A DNA stretch of 64,000 bases from Jeotgalibacillus terrae (GCF_016908195.1 NZ_JAFBDK010000003.1:1-64000), one strand, 5' to 3'. Counted from the first letter of the stretch, positions 17,356-25,646 are shown. Program-made: numbers and translations. The notes: generated by a model from the letters alone, not told the origin.

Positions 17356-17389
17356 CAAGTAAAAGCGGCTCTTGTCTGAAGAGCCGCTC
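17356..17389 (-). terminator. Terminator after the flavodoxin-fold gene
   Basis: On the minus strand AGCGGCTCTTCAGACAAGAGCCGCTTTTA forms a tight hairpin just after the stop (the listed run is split as AGCGGCTCTT and AAGAGCCGCTTTTA). Confidence 0.85.
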
Positions 17390-17392
17390 CTG

Positions 17393-18016
17393 TTACATTG
17401 TATTTCCTTTGGCAGGAATCGGATTTTCTTTTAATATTTTTGCGAGGTGCAGTGTATTATAGGCAAGCATCTGGATGTGGGATTGTGTAAATTCACTCTT
17501 ATAACCTTCTGCTTCAATATAAGATGGTCCCGGACCTGCTTCTCCTACCCAGTAAGCATCCACGTTCGGCGGGACTGTGAAGCCGATATGTGAAAGTCCA
17601 TACAGCACAGAAGCAGCAGCCTGCTTGGCACCATCCTCATTACCTGTAATCAGTACACCGCCGACTTTGTTATAATAGATCGCCTGTCCTTTTTCATTTG
17701 TATCACTGCTGCCGCCATAAAGTCTTTCCATTGCCACTGTAGCAAGACTGCTTTTTTCTCCGATCCATAATGGGGTCCCGATCATCACAATATCGGCTTT
17801 TTTTACTTTTTCATATATACCTGGCCACTCATCTCCTTCTCCCATATCCGTGTCAATTCCATATGAAATCCGGTAATCAGCAAGCCTGACGATCTCAACA
17901 TCAGCACCTTCACTTTGCAGAATATCTGCTACTTCCTTGGCCATATATCCTGTGTTTGATTCCTCTTCAGATGATTTCAGTGTTGCGTTAAGTATTAATG
18001 CCTTTATTTTCTCCAT
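17393..18016 (-). CDS. Flavodoxin-family NAD(P)H-dependent oxidoreductase
   Basis: The 207-residue protein has the flavodoxin-like fold. The N-terminal ALILNATLKSS phosphate-binding loop, the central ADIVMIGTPLWIGEKSS FMN-binding loop and GGVLITGNEDG near 115-125 fit the NADPH-dependent FMN reductase group. The substrate is unknown. It is transcribed divergently from the DUF3231 gene and shares a 115-bp promoter region with a 17-bp palindrome. Confidence 0.8.
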   Translation of the reverse strand: MEKIKALILNATLKSSEEESNTGYMAKEVADILQSEGADVEIVRLADYRISYGIDTDMGEGDEWPGIYEKVKKADIVMIGTPLWIGEKSSLATVAMERLYGGSSDTNEKGQAIYYNKVGGVLITGNEDGAKQAAASVLYGLSHIGFTVPPNVDAYWVGEAGPGPSYIEAEGYKSEFTQSHIQMLAYNTLHLAKILKENPIPAKGNTM

Positions 18017-18094
18017 CGTATCCCTCCAAAAATTTACTGTCTTATTTAACTACCCGGTACAGAATAGTTAAACCCCAAAAGTGCATACTAGCAT

Positions 18095-18111
18095 TTGACT
18101 GATTCAGTCAA
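18095..18111. promoter_or_regulatory. Palindrome between flavodoxin-fold and DUF3231 genes
   Basis: TTGACTGATTCAGTCAA is a perfect 17-bp dyad around a central T, 20 bp before the DUF3231 start. It looks like an operator for a TetR- or MarR-type regulator; the regulator is not identified. Confidence 0.45.
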
Positions 18112-18131
18112 TTCTGTAAAGGGGGATCATC

Positions 18132-18650
18132 ATGGGAATCTTAAGTGGAGCACCAAAAAATGAACCATTACATTATGGAGAAATTTATGGGGTATGGTCT
18201 GCGCTTTTAAAAGCAAAATCATCAATTGCCGCTAATCAGACGCTGTTAAACCATGCCGGGGACCGTGAGCTGAGACAACTGATTGAGGAAGCGATCAAAA
18301 TGGGGCAGGATGAAAGCCGCCAGCTTGAAGAACTGCTTATTGAACATCAGATTCAAGTCCCTCCATCTCCTCCTGCCCGTGCGAAAGCAAGCATTGATCA
18401 GATTCCGGACGGGGCACGTTTTCTGGACCCGGAAATTGCCGCTTTCATTTCTGCAAGTACAGGAACTGCGATGACAGCGGATAGTCAGATGATCGTTCAA
18501 TGCGTCCGTGAAGATGTAGGGCTGATGTTCGCACAGTTCCACACTCAAAAAGTGACGTTTGCAGCAAAAATGCTACGTCTCAGCAAAGAAAAAGGATGGC
18601 TGATCCCTCCTCCTCTTTACCAGATCAAAGAAATGGCACATCAGGGATAA
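18132..18650 (+). CDS. DUF3231 family protein
   Basis: The 172-residue protein is predicted to be helical and matches one half of the DUF3231 family, which in Bacilli often occurs as a tandem ferritin-like repeat. Here only one unit is present. Conserved-looking pieces are LHYGEIYGVWSALLKAK, the PPARAKASIDQIPDGARFLD loop (20 residues, about 78-97) and VREDVGLMFAQFHTQKV. AAAGGGGGATC precedes the ATG. Function unknown; stress or spore association is only inferred from relatives. Confidence 0.75.
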   Translation: MGILSGAPKNEPLHYGEIYGVWSALLKAKSSIAANQTLLNHAGDRELRQLIEEAIKMGQDESRQLEELLIEHQIQVPPSPPARAKASIDQIPDGARFLDPEIAAFISASTGTAMTADSQMIVQCVREDVGLMFAQFHTQKVTFAAKMLRLSKEKGWLIPPPLYQIKEMAHQG

Positions 18651-18656
18651 CATGCG

Positions 18657-18703
18657 CTTCCTGAGATGATCGCTTTTGCCATCATTTCAGGAAGTTTTTA
18701 TTT
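18657..18703 (+). terminator. Terminator after DUF3231
   Basis: CTTCCTGAGATGAT...ATCATTTCAGGAAG is followed by TTTTTATTTT on the plus strand. Confidence 0.85.
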
Positions 18704-18707
18704 TCCG

Positions 18708-18733
18708 GTTTAGTCAGTTTAGCTAAAGGGAAC
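18708..18733 (+). promoter_or_regulatory. Candidate sigma-B promoter of the GAF-STAS gene
   Basis: GTTTAG (18708-18713), 14 bp, GGGAAC (18728-18733) is close to the general-stress consensus GTTTAA-N13-15-GGGTAT. It precedes a stressosome-type gene, which makes sigma-B control plausible, but the -10 match is imperfect. Confidence 0.35.
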
Positions 18734-18779
18734 GGAATACTTTAAGCCTCAGACTTTTTACATAAGAAAGGATCTTTAT

Positions 18780-19622
18780 ATGAATAAAGTAAACACTGTC
18801 AAATTCAAAAACTTTGATGAAGCGGCAGATTCCATTTTAAACATGATGGCCGGCATACTCGACATTAATACGCTGTTTATCGCCAAAAATGACCAGCAGG
18901 TTAACGAAATTGTGAAGGTGATTAACAAAAATGAACAGCTATTACAAGTGGGGGAACAGCTTCCCTTCAAGGATACATATTGCAAAGTCAGTGTAGATCA
19001 CGGAAATGAATTACTCCTGATTCCTGACATTACTAAAAATGAGAATACAAAAGGGCTAGCTGTTACACAGAACCTTGGCAGTGGAAGTTTTGTCGGTATT
19101 CCGATTTACTTTGAAAACGGGAAAAATTACGGGACAATCTGCGGTCTTGACACAAAACCTTTTGATCTGACTGAAGATCAGATGGGCTTACTCGAAACGA
19201 TGAGCTCCCTTCTCTCCTACGTGCTTGAACTCGACGGTGCACAAAAACAGATAGATACTCTTTCTGTTCCCATTGTGCCGATTACAGCAGGTGTAGCAAT
19301 TCTTCCTGTTATTGGCAGCATTAATGAAGTCCGGGTGCAGAGGATTATTGAATTGACACTTACAAGAAGCCAGGAGCTTGAACTGGATCATTTGATCATT
19401 GATCTGTCAGGTCTTCTTGAAGTGGACGATTTAGTGATCGGATCACTCCTGAAAATCGTCAAGCTGTTGAATCTGATTGGTGTGCATGCAGTTCTGACCG
19501 GCATCCGTCCGGAAACCGCACTTCAGGCGAACCAGTCACAGGTGGACTTTACTAAGTTTGATGTAGAGACGAATCTCGAACGGGCATTAATGAAGCTCGG
19601 GTTTCATTTAGAAAAGAAATGA
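18780..19622 (+). CDS. GAF-STAS stressosome-type regulator
   Basis: The 280-residue protein has an N-terminal GAF domain (about 1-150, with FVGIPIYFENGKNYGTICGL, 20 residues near 112-131) and a C-terminal STAS domain (about 160-278). The STAS part has the RsbR entry motif LSVPIVPITAGVAILPVIG and LIIDLSGLLEVDD, where the phosphorylated residue of RsbR-like proteins lies. It would act as a sensor that feeds the RsbT/sigma-B pathway. Ligand unknown. ATG with AAAGGATC upstream. Single gene. Confidence 0.85.
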   Translation: MNKVNTVKFKNFDEAADSILNMMAGILDINTLFIAKNDQQVNEIVKVINKNEQLLQVGEQLPFKDTYCKVSVDHGNELLLIPDITKNENTKGLAVTQNLGSGSFVGIPIYFENGKNYGTICGLDTKPFDLTEDQMGLLETMSSLLSYVLELDGAQKQIDTLSVPIVPITAGVAILPVIGSINEVRVQRIIELTLTRSQELELDHLIIDLSGLLEVDDLVIGSLLKIVKLLNLIGVHAVLTGIRPETALQANQSQVDFTKFDVETNLERALMKLGFHLEKK

Positions 19623-19666
19623 GCGGTAGTAACCAACAGTTTACAGATCACATCCGGCAGCCCGCG

Positions 19667-19699
19667 AAAAAGCGGAGTCAGGAATCCCCCTGTCTCCGC
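19667..19699 (-). terminator. Terminator of the padR-HAAS operon
   Basis: On the minus strand GCGGAGACAGG...CCTGACTCCGC is followed by TTTTT. Confidence 0.7.
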
Positions 19700-19714
19700 A
19701 CCTCCCACTCAGCC

Positions 19715-20476
19715 TCAAGCAGCTTCAGCTTTCTTCATTTTCTTAAACGAAAAATACATATATAATCCAATAATCAGATACATCGCCACAAGATTAATAA
19801 TTAAACTTGTCGTCACATCAAGCGTGGTCAATTTCAACAGAAGTTCAGGTACATGGATTGCTGATAACATGACCAGTAGAACAGCTGTCTTAGCCCAGAT
19901 TGACACCCAAATTAAAATGGCAATTGTGACTACACCTACAATCATACTTGTCATGACATTCAAATCGAAACCCGGAAGATCAGCAGTCATATCCCAGAAG
20001 ACCAGAGCGCCAAATAAGGTCATCATTATAAAGACAGGTGGCAAAGTAATGAGAAATTCTTTTACACGCGACATCTGACGGGCAGCCATATATTTAAATG
20101 CGCCAAAAATCATGATGACAAACAATATACTGACTAAAGCAGACCCGCCTAATATGGCATAACTATAACTGAGCCTCATATCTTCAACCAGCTGACCAAT
20201 AATTGTAAATGAAATGGCACCAAATATAATCACCGGGATATACTTCAGCCAGGCCTTCTTATCAAACGCCATCTCATTTGAAATCATCTCCATATATTCC
20301 TTAGGAGATGATCCAACCACCTGTTCAACCGGTTTTCCATTTCTCTCCGCTTCTTCTAAGTGTGTCTCAAGTTCTTCAGCAATTTCTCTGATCTCTTCAT
20401 CCTTTTTTCCTGATGAAAACAAATACAGCTTCAAGTCATCGATAAATCTGCGGCTTTCTTTCGATAATTCAGGCAC
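19715..20476 (-). CDS. HAAS/DUF1700-type membrane protein paired with PadR
   Basis: The 253-residue protein has an N-terminal HAAS-like helical region (about 1-75, FIDDLKLYLFSSGK, EELETHLEEAERNGK, VVGSSPKEYMEMI) and about six membrane segments (80-245). HAAS-domain proteins are typically encoded directly behind PadR-like regulators, as here. The start is uncertain: GTG at 20476 has AGGGGAG 8 nt upstream and overlaps the padR end; an ATG at 20494 would give a longer product. Probable role is membrane sensing or signalling; unknown in detail. Confidence 0.72.
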   Translation of the reverse strand: MPELSKESRRFIDDLKLYLFSSGKKDEEIREIAEELETHLEEAERNGKPVEQVVGSSPKEYMEMISNEMAFDKKAWLKYIPVIIFGAISFTIIGQLVEDMRLSYSYAILGGSALVSILFVIMIFGAFKYMAARQMSRVKEFLITLPPVFIMMTLFGALVFWDMTADLPGFDLNVMTSMIVGVVTIAILIWVSIWAKTAVLLVMLSAIHVPELLLKLTTLDVTTSLIINLVAMYLIIGLYMYFSFKKMKKAEAA

Positions 20477-20816
20477 TGCCTTCACTCCCCTCATTTGTTT
20501 CCTGTCTGATTGCTTCATTGACACTTTTCTCTAACCTTTTCCATCTCTGAAGAAAAGCTTCGAGTTCCTGGTGACCCTTATCTGTAAGCGAATAGTACTT
20601 CCGTTTCGGACCCGCAGTTGATGCCTTTTTCACAGACGTCACAAGCCCTTCACGCTGCATTCTCATAAGCAGCGGATAAATGGTTCCCTCACTGACTTCC
20701 CCAAATCCATACTCACTGAGCCGCTCTGCCATCTCATATCCGTACACTTCTTTCCCACGGATAATAGCCAGCAGACAGCCGTCGAGGATTCCTTTCATCA
20801 TTTGTGTCTGAGACAT
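20469..20816 (-). CDS. PadR-family transcriptional regulator
   Basis: This is a winged-helix repressor of 115 residues. GILDGCLLAIIRGKEVYGYE and the recognition region FGEVSEGTIYPLLMRMQREG (20 residues each, near 9-28 and 34-54) are typical PadR, followed by a beta wing GPKRKYYSLTDKGHQEL and a C-terminal dimerisation helix. The start chosen is ATG 20816; an ATG two codons earlier is possible. The two 22-bp direct repeats at the promoter suggest autorepression. Confidence 0.9.
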   Translation of the reverse strand: MSQTQMMKGILDGCLLAIIRGKEVYGYEMAERLSEYGFGEVSEGTIYPLLMRMQREGLVTSVKKASTAGPKRKYYSLTDKGHQELEAFLQRWKRLEKSVNEAIRQETNEGSEGSA

Positions 20817-20838
20817 CAGCATCCCGCCATTTCTTTGT

Positions 20839-20900
20839 CTTGTAATACAAGGTATATATCTAATATACTTTTTAGTATCTTGTAATGCAAGGTATTTATC
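20839..20900 (-). promoter_or_regulatory. padR promoter flanked by two operator-like repeats
   Basis: Two 22-bp direct repeats, CTTGTAATACAAGG... at 20839 and CTTGTAATGCAAGG... at 20879, are 40 bp apart. Each carries the dyad CTTGTAAT(A/G)CAAG. On the minus strand -35 TTGCAT (20885-20890), a 17-bp spacer and -10 TATATT (20862-20867) fit between them. One repeat covers the -35 and the other lies just downstream of the -10, an arrangement suited to repression by dimers. Confidence 0.75.
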
Positions 20901-20947
20901 AATCATTTTTTTCCAATCTCTTCTTTCTTCAAAGCTTCGCTAAATCT

Positions 20948-21118
20948 GGCTGTTGATTTCCGCTGCAGAGGGAACGCTTTCCGCTGGGCGTGCGGTGAGC
21001 CTCCTCGACGCTGCGCGTCTGCGGGGTCTCACCTGTCACGCCGCTCCTGCTGGAGTCGTCCCTCTTCCGCTCCAATCACCAGCTGTGCTAAAACATCATT
21101 GAGCTTGAACATAGCCTT
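20948..21118 (+). repeat. Dispersed GC-rich repeat, full-length copy
   Basis: GGCTGTTGATTTCCGCT opens the element. A core with GTGAGCCTCCTCG, CTGCGGGGTCTCACC and a CTCCTGCTGGAGTC hairpin follows, then CTTCCGCTCCAATCACCAGCTGTG closes it (last stretch about 21063-21086). The conserved right flank GCTAAAACATCATTGAGCTT continues to about 21118. One end arm pair is imperfect here (TTGATT with AATCACC). Confidence 0.85.
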
Positions 21119-21202
21119 CATCAGAACTTATAAATTTACATCTATAGAAACCCTGTGCTAAATTAATCCTTATCAAACAAATAGGAATTGGAGGTTTTCA
21201 CT

Positions 21203-22456
21203 TTGGCACAACAGGTTCAGGAAACACTTAAAGGGTGGAAACGCGGGCGTACAACGGTGGTTACTGATCTCGCTCCTGTGCAAAAACCGTTTGTCTTACT
21301 AGGCATCACGGCTGCCCTTGCACTATTTGCAATCATTGTTTCTACAACTGATGCGGTCCAGGGCATATTATTTATTGTAGGACTTGCGCTTGGACTCACT
21401 TTACTATATGCACGCTTTGGCTTCACATCAGCCTTCAGAAGATTGATGGCTGTTGGAAATGCACAGGGTATACAGGCTCATATGGTTATGCTGGCTGTGG
21501 CTTCAACCCTCTTTGCTATTATTTTAAGTACCGGCTTCAGCTTTACGGGTGTGACACCTGCGGGCTATGTTTCTCCGGTCGGTGTCAGCGTATTATTCGG
21601 AGCATTCATCTTTGGTATTGGAATGCAGCTTGGAAGCGGCTGTGCATCAGGTACGCTGTATTCAGTTGGCGGCGGATCTTCATCAATGATTCTGACACTA
21701 CTCGGATTTATTGCAGGGTCTGTGCTTGGAGCCTACCATTTTACGTTCTGGATGGAAGAAACGTGGGCGCTTGAACCGTTTTCGTTAGCTGAATCTACTA
21801 ATCTTGGATTCTTTGGTGCGTGGCTTGTGCAGATGGCACTGTTTGCAGCCATTTATTATGGTTTGAAGTTCATTGCAACGAAGAAAAATGCACCTGCAAT
21901 GAAACCTTTGCCGACAACAACAGGGTTTAAGAAAGTATTCCGCGGAGCGTGGCCTCTATTTACAGCAGCAGTTATTCTAGCGCTGCTGAATGCTTTAACA
22001 CTGACACTCAGAGGAAATCCATGGGGCATTACTTCTGCATTTGCACTGTGGGGATCAAAGTTCCTTGAGCTGTTTGGTGTAGATGTCGCTTCATGGGGTT
22101 ACTGGCAGGGAAATGCTGAACAGCTGCAAAACTCTATTCTTGCCGATTCAACGAGTGTCATGAATTTCGGTATTATCATCGGGGCCTTTATTGCAGCAGC
22201 TGCAACAGGCGCGTTCAAACCTAAAAAAATCAAGCCTGGTATTGCTGCCGGCTCGATCATCGGTGGACTGCTGATGGGTTATGGCGCCAGACTTGCTTTC
22301 GGTTGTAACATCGGCGCATACTTCGGCGGAATTGCATCCTTCAGTCTTCACGGCTGGGTATGGGCTGTCATGGCCATGCTTGGAACAGGACTTGCGCTAT
22401 TCATCAGACCGATCTTTGGATTAAAGAATCCGAAACCAAAAGATACATTATGTTAA
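21203..22456 (+). CDS. YeeE/YedE-family sulfur-compound transporter
   Basis: This is a membrane protein of 417 residues with about ten hydrophobic segments. It has the two conserved cysteine motifs of the YeeE (TsuA) thiosulfate transporter family, GSGCASGTLYSVGGG near 145 and FGCNIGAYFGGIASFSLHGW (20 residues) near 355-375. These line the substrate path in the known thiosulfate transporter. The start is TTG at 21203 with GGAGG upstream. Thiosulfate as substrate is inferred from the family; no sulfurtransferase gene is adjacent. It ends at a strong bidirectional terminator. Confidence 0.85.
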   Translation: MAQQVQETLKGWKRGRTTVVTDLAPVQKPFVLLGITAALALFAIIVSTTDAVQGILFIVGLALGLTLLYARFGFTSAFRRLMAVGNAQGIQAHMVMLAVASTLFAIILSTGFSFTGVTPAGYVSPVGVSVLFGAFIFGIGMQLGSGCASGTLYSVGGGSSSMILTLLGFIAGSVLGAYHFTFWMEETWALEPFSLAESTNLGFFGAWLVQMALFAAIYYGLKFIATKKNAPAMKPLPTTTGFKKVFRGAWPLFTAAVILALLNALTLTLRGNPWGITSAFALWGSKFLELFGVDVASWGYWQGNAEQLQNSILADSTSVMNFGIIIGAFIAAAATGAFKPKKIKPGIAAGSIIGGLLMGYGARLAFGCNIGAYFGGIASFSLHGWVWAVMAMLGTGLALFIRPIFGLKNPKPKDTLC

Positions 22457-22462
22457 GCAGAA

Positions 22463-22497
22463 AGCTCCCGGAGATCAGTGATCTCCGGGAGCTTTTA
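22463..22497. terminator. Bidirectional terminator between convergent transporters
   Basis: AAAGCTCCCGGAGATC and GATCTCCGGGAGCTTTT form a long perfect hairpin with A and T runs on each side. Confidence 0.85.
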
Positions 22498-22503
22498 AGT
22501 GAG

Positions 22504-23439
22504 TCAGGTTCTGTTGATCTTCAGCATGATCTTTGCCCCAAGTGCAAGCACCGGCAGTTCAATCAGCGGTCCAATCACCAGAATCAATGGAATCAGCGGT
22601 TCATTTGGAAATGCCGCTACAGCAATAGCCAGTGCAAGCGGTGAATTCCTGGCAAGCGTGGTCATTGTCAGACTGACCCGGTCCCTTGCCGGCAGTCTGC
22701 ATAGCTGTCCCGTCTTTTGGCTGATCAAAAAATTCACGATAAAAAAGACAGCAAGCGGCGGGAGTATCTGCAGAAAGATACCGGTGTTTTCAAGAAGCAT
22801 ATTCCCCTGAGCTGCAAACATCGCAATGATTGCAAATAACAGAAAAACAGTCGGAAGGTTTTGCAGCAGGTCTGATTCCACCAGACGCCTCCCTTTCAAA
22901 AGCTTCTTTGTCAGGAGTGCAATCACGAGCGGAACCAGTAATACCCACACAACCCCTTCAACCAGATACGCAGCTTCTACTGTTTCACCCGCTCCAAAAA
23001 AGATATACAAATAGACCGGAAGCAGCACGACCTGCAGAATCAGATTGAGCGGCAGGATAGCGGCCGACAGTGCTGTATTTCCTTTTGCAACGCCTGTAAA
23101 TATTAAATACCAGTCCGTACATGGTGTCACAAGCAACATAATCAGTCCGATCGCAAGCGCTGGCTGATCAGGAAGAAAAATAAGCGTCAGCAGCCATGCA
23201 AGAAATGGCGTCCATATAAAATTGATCAGTAGAGAACTGATACTGAATACCTTATTTCGGAAAGATGCTTTCACATCTTCAAATGGAATTTGTAAAAATG
23301 TCAGGTAAATCATAAAGGCAAGCAGCGGCAGAATCAGATTTTCAGCAAACGGCCCTGCTCCGTTCAATTGACTGAGGATCAGGCCGATCCCAACAGCACC
23401 TAAAATAAAAAATGTATACAGCTTTTCAAACCATTGCAA
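22504..23439 (-). CDS. BASS/ACR3-superfamily transporter (arsenite-efflux-like)
   Basis: The 311-residue protein has about ten membrane helices. LVTPCTDWYLIFTGVAKGN carries the conserved cysteine found in ACR3 arsenite exporters, and LARNSPLALAIAVAAFP resembles the second substrate-binding segment. Bile-acid:sodium symporter relatives have the same fold, so the substrate is uncertain. There is no ArsR or arsenate reductase next to it, which weakens an arsenic role. Start TTG with AGGTG upstream. Confidence 0.72.
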   Translation of the reverse strand: MQWFEKLYTFFILGAVGIGLILSQLNGAGPFAENLILPLLAFMIYLTFLQIPFEDVKASFRNKVFSISSLLINFIWTPFLAWLLTLIFLPDQPALAIGLIMLLVTPCTDWYLIFTGVAKGNTALSAAILPLNLILQVVLLPVYLYIFFGAGETVEAAYLVEGVVWVLLVPLVIALLTKKLLKGRRLVESDLLQNLPTVFLLFAIIAMFAAQGNMLLENTGIFLQILPPLAVFFIVNFLISQKTGQLCRLPARDRVSLTMTTLARNSPLALAIAVAAFPNEPLIPLILVIGPLIELPVLALGAKIMLKINRT

Positions 23440-23463
23440 TTGTGATCACACCTGCCAATTAAA

Positions 23464-23655
23464 TTAAATCGAATCAAACCCATCTCTGAAAACTCTTCCA
23501 AAGAGTTCGAACAGCAAGTATATCAAACGGAATGGCAGAATCAATAATTCAGGAACCCAGATCAGAACGTCTGTCAGCACGTCAAAAAAGTTATATTTCC
23601 CTTCATCCTTACGTTTCTGCGACCGTGCAGTTTTCTTTTCACGCCATCTTTTCAT
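23464..23655 (-). CDS. Small conserved basic membrane protein
   Basis: This 63-residue protein has a Lys/Arg-rich N terminus (KRWREKKTARSQKRKDEGK) and one long hydrophobic stretch (about 26-50). ATG with AGAGGTG five bases upstream. It resembles short uncharacterised proteins of Bacillaceae; function unknown. It follows the transporter promoter region and is probably a separate unit. Confidence 0.6.
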   Translation of the reverse strand: MKRWREKKTARSQKRKDEGKYNFFDVLTDVLIWVPELLILPFRLIYLLFELFGRVFRDGFDSI

Positions 23656-23806
23656 TAGATACACCTCTAATCTTTTTTCTTTTTACGTTCAAACTACTTG
23701 AATCGTTTCAAAAATAATTGGATTTGAGAAAAATTTCTATTTAATAACTTTGAGGATTTTCACTGTGATGAATGGTAAATCGGAGAATGTGACCTAAGCC
23801 ACTAAA

Positions 23807-23842
23807 CAAAAAACACTATCCACATCAGACTGTTGGACAGTG
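23807..23842 (-). terminator. Terminator after the lipoprotein gene
   Basis: On the minus strand AAACACTGTCCA...TGTGGATAGTGTTT is followed by TTT. Confidence 0.7.
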
Positions 23843-23844
23843 TT

Positions 23845-24453
23845 TCAACGGTTTATCTCATTATTCACTTCTTTATTAAACCGTTCGACAAGCTCATTCT
23901 GATCGCTTGTCTCATACGCTTTTTCCAGTTCCGGTTTCAGCTTTTCCCACATCAGATTTTTCTCGTACACATCCTCATCAAATTCATGGTTCAGCTGCTC
24001 AACTGTTAACCCGAGAATATCAGCATAGGCCATCTGGAGAGGTGATTCATACAGGTTGGTAATATTATTAATGTATTCATCGAGTTCATCCTGGCCAACT
24101 ATGATTCCATACTTTGCTGAAGCAATGTTTTTCCATGCCAGGTCCTCAGCAAGCCTCTCCCTAGAGATTTCAAGCACTTCTTCTTCTGAGAGATCTTCTT
24201 CATAATACAGCGCTTCTTCAGCAAGTGTCCTGATAATCCACTTTTCAAGTACAACGCCTGCTTCAAAACTTTTAGCTTCCTGCATAATATGACTCATAAC
24301 CTGACGATAATCTTCACGTGTATAAGAATCCGTCATAGCAGACAGTTCTTCCTGACTTTTCATCTCAATATTCGCTACAGCACTTTCTTCCGGGGCACAT
24401 GCAGTAAGGAAAAATACGAGTCCAATGAATAAAGTGATGATCGCTTCTTTCAT
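23845..24453 (-). CDS. Lipoprotein of unknown function
   Basis: The 202-residue protein starts with a signal peptide and lipobox (FFLTACAPEES), so the mature protein should begin at Cys near residue 15 and be membrane-anchored outside the cell. The rest is acidic and helical without a recognised domain; the SREDYRQ/ISRERLAEDLAWK stretches hint at a SurA/PrsA-like chaperone helix bundle, but there is no parvulin domain. The ATG has GGAGGTGCA upstream; a 30-codon in-frame extension lacks a ribosome site. Confidence 0.7.
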   Translation of the reverse strand: MKEAIITLFIGLVFFLTACAPEESAVANIEMKSQEELSAMTDSYTREDYRQVMSHIMQEAKSFEAGVVLEKWIIRTLAEEALYYEEDLSEEEVLEISRERLAEDLAWKNIASAKYGIIVGQDELDEYINNITNLYESPLQMAYADILGLTVEQLNHEFDEDVYEKNLMWEKLKPELEKAYETSDQNELVERFNKEVNNEINR

Positions 24454-24639
24454 AAACACAATGCACCTCCATTTTGAAATATATTCGACAAATAGAGACT
24501 TAAGTCCTTCATATAAAATAAAAAAACATGAAAATATATTCACTTTTCAAAATTATCTTATATTTCAATCACTGGCTTCAGAGAGAGATATCAGGTATAA
24601 CAAATGGTACAGTAACGTTTTTAATGAAAGGGGTACAGG

Positions 24640-25197
24640 ATGAATATACTTTGGGATTATGACGGAACACTTTTTGATACCTATCCTGCCTATGCAAAAC
24701 GGATGAGTCAGGTGCTTGGCAGCGTATCAGAAGTAGACTGCTACATACAGTTAAAGGTATCTGCAACTCATGCAATCAGCTTTTATCAAATGACTGAATC
24801 ACAAATAAATGAATATAACCGCCTCATCAGCAATATCAGCCCGGAGGAAATGCCGCCATTTGATCATGTTGAAGATATACTAAAACAGGCGGATTGTAAT
24901 GTGATTATGACTCATAAAGATCAGGAAGGTGCACACAAAGTACTGGATTACTATGGCTTCACAAATTATTTCCGGGAAATCGTGACTGCAGATCATGGGT
25001 TCCCGCGTAAACCTGACCCTGCTGCATATGAATACCTGCACCACAAGTACCGGATAGACCTTGCAGTCGGTGACCGTGAGCTTGATATCATTCCGGCAAA
25101 GCAGCTGGGCATGTATACCTGCTTATTTCAAAATGATAAACCGGCGGATTTTCATCTTAACAGCTATAGAAATTTCTATGAGGTCGTTATTTTTTAG
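24640..25197 (+). CDS. HAD-family phosphatase
   Basis: The 185-residue hydrolase of the phosphoglycolate-phosphatase-like group has motif I ILWDYDGTLFDTY, motif II VIMTHKD, the motif III lysine in FPRKPDP and motif IV AVGDRELDIIPA. The cap is small. ATG preceded by AAAGGGGT. Substrate unknown. Single gene. Confidence 0.88.
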   Translation: MNILWDYDGTLFDTYPAYAKRMSQVLGSVSEVDCYIQLKVSATHAISFYQMTESQINEYNRLISNISPEEMPPFDHVEDILKQADCNVIMTHKDQEGAHKVLDYYGFTNYFREIVTADHGFPRKPDPAAYEYLHHKYRIDLAVGDRELDIIPAKQLGMYTCLFQNDKPADFHLNSYRNFYEVVIF

Positions 25198-25228
25198 CAG
25201 CTAATTATTAAAATCCATCACTTACCTA

Positions 25229-25258
25229 TTTACAAAACAGAACAAACGTTCCTATAAT
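25229..25258 (+). promoter_or_regulatory. yolD promoter with LexA (SOS) box
   Basis: TTTACA (25229-25234), 18 bp, TATAAT (25253-25258). The spacer contains AGAACAAACGTTCC (25239-25252), a close match to the Bacillus LexA/DinR box CGAAC-N4-GTTCG, touching the -10. Confidence 0.8.
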
Positions 25259-25281
25259 GATTGAAAAGGGGCGTGAAGGTA

Positions 25282-25611
25282 ATGAATAAAGACCGCGGCA
25301 CAATTAAGTGGACTTCGATGATGCTGCCTGAACATGTGAAGATGCTGAAGGACTTTTACGAAGAAATGGAGCATGAGACGAAACCTGAACCTGATGAGCA
25401 GATGTTTGATATGATTTTTCTTGGCATTCAGGAAGCATTGGAGTTCAAACAGAAGGTTGACCTCAAAATCTTTGAACACAACAGACGTGATAGTGTGAAG
25501 GGAATCATTACTTTGGTTAACTACCAGCAACGTTACTTATTAATGACAACGACCGGTCATATGAAAAAGACCATTCCTTTTGATCAGGTGATCGGTCTGG
25601 ACGTCTGCTAA
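25282..25611 (+). CDS. YolD-like family protein
   Basis: The 109-residue protein starts MNKDRGTIKWTSMMLPEHV, the typical YolD opening, and ends with the QVIGLDVC-type tail. YolD proteins usually accompany Y-family DNA polymerases (UvrX/PolY) and are SOS-induced. Here the polymerase is absent and yolD stands alone under a LexA box. The ATG has GTGAAGG upstream; the earlier in-frame TTG lacks a site. Confidence 0.85.
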   Translation: MNKDRGTIKWTSMMLPEHVKMLKDFYEEMEHETKPEPDEQMFDMIFLGIQEALEFKQKVDLKIFEHNRRDSVKGIITLVNYQQRYLLMTTTGHMKKTIPFDQVIGLDVC

Positions 25612-25645
25612 AAAAACCGGTCCGCTTCGGCGGGCCGGTTTTTTT
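25611..25645. terminator. Bidirectional terminator between yolD and SCP2 gene
   Basis: AAAAAACCGGTCCG...CGGGCCGGTTTTTTT is flanked by A and T runs, so it can end both convergent genes. Confidence 0.9.
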
Positions 25646-25646
25646 A

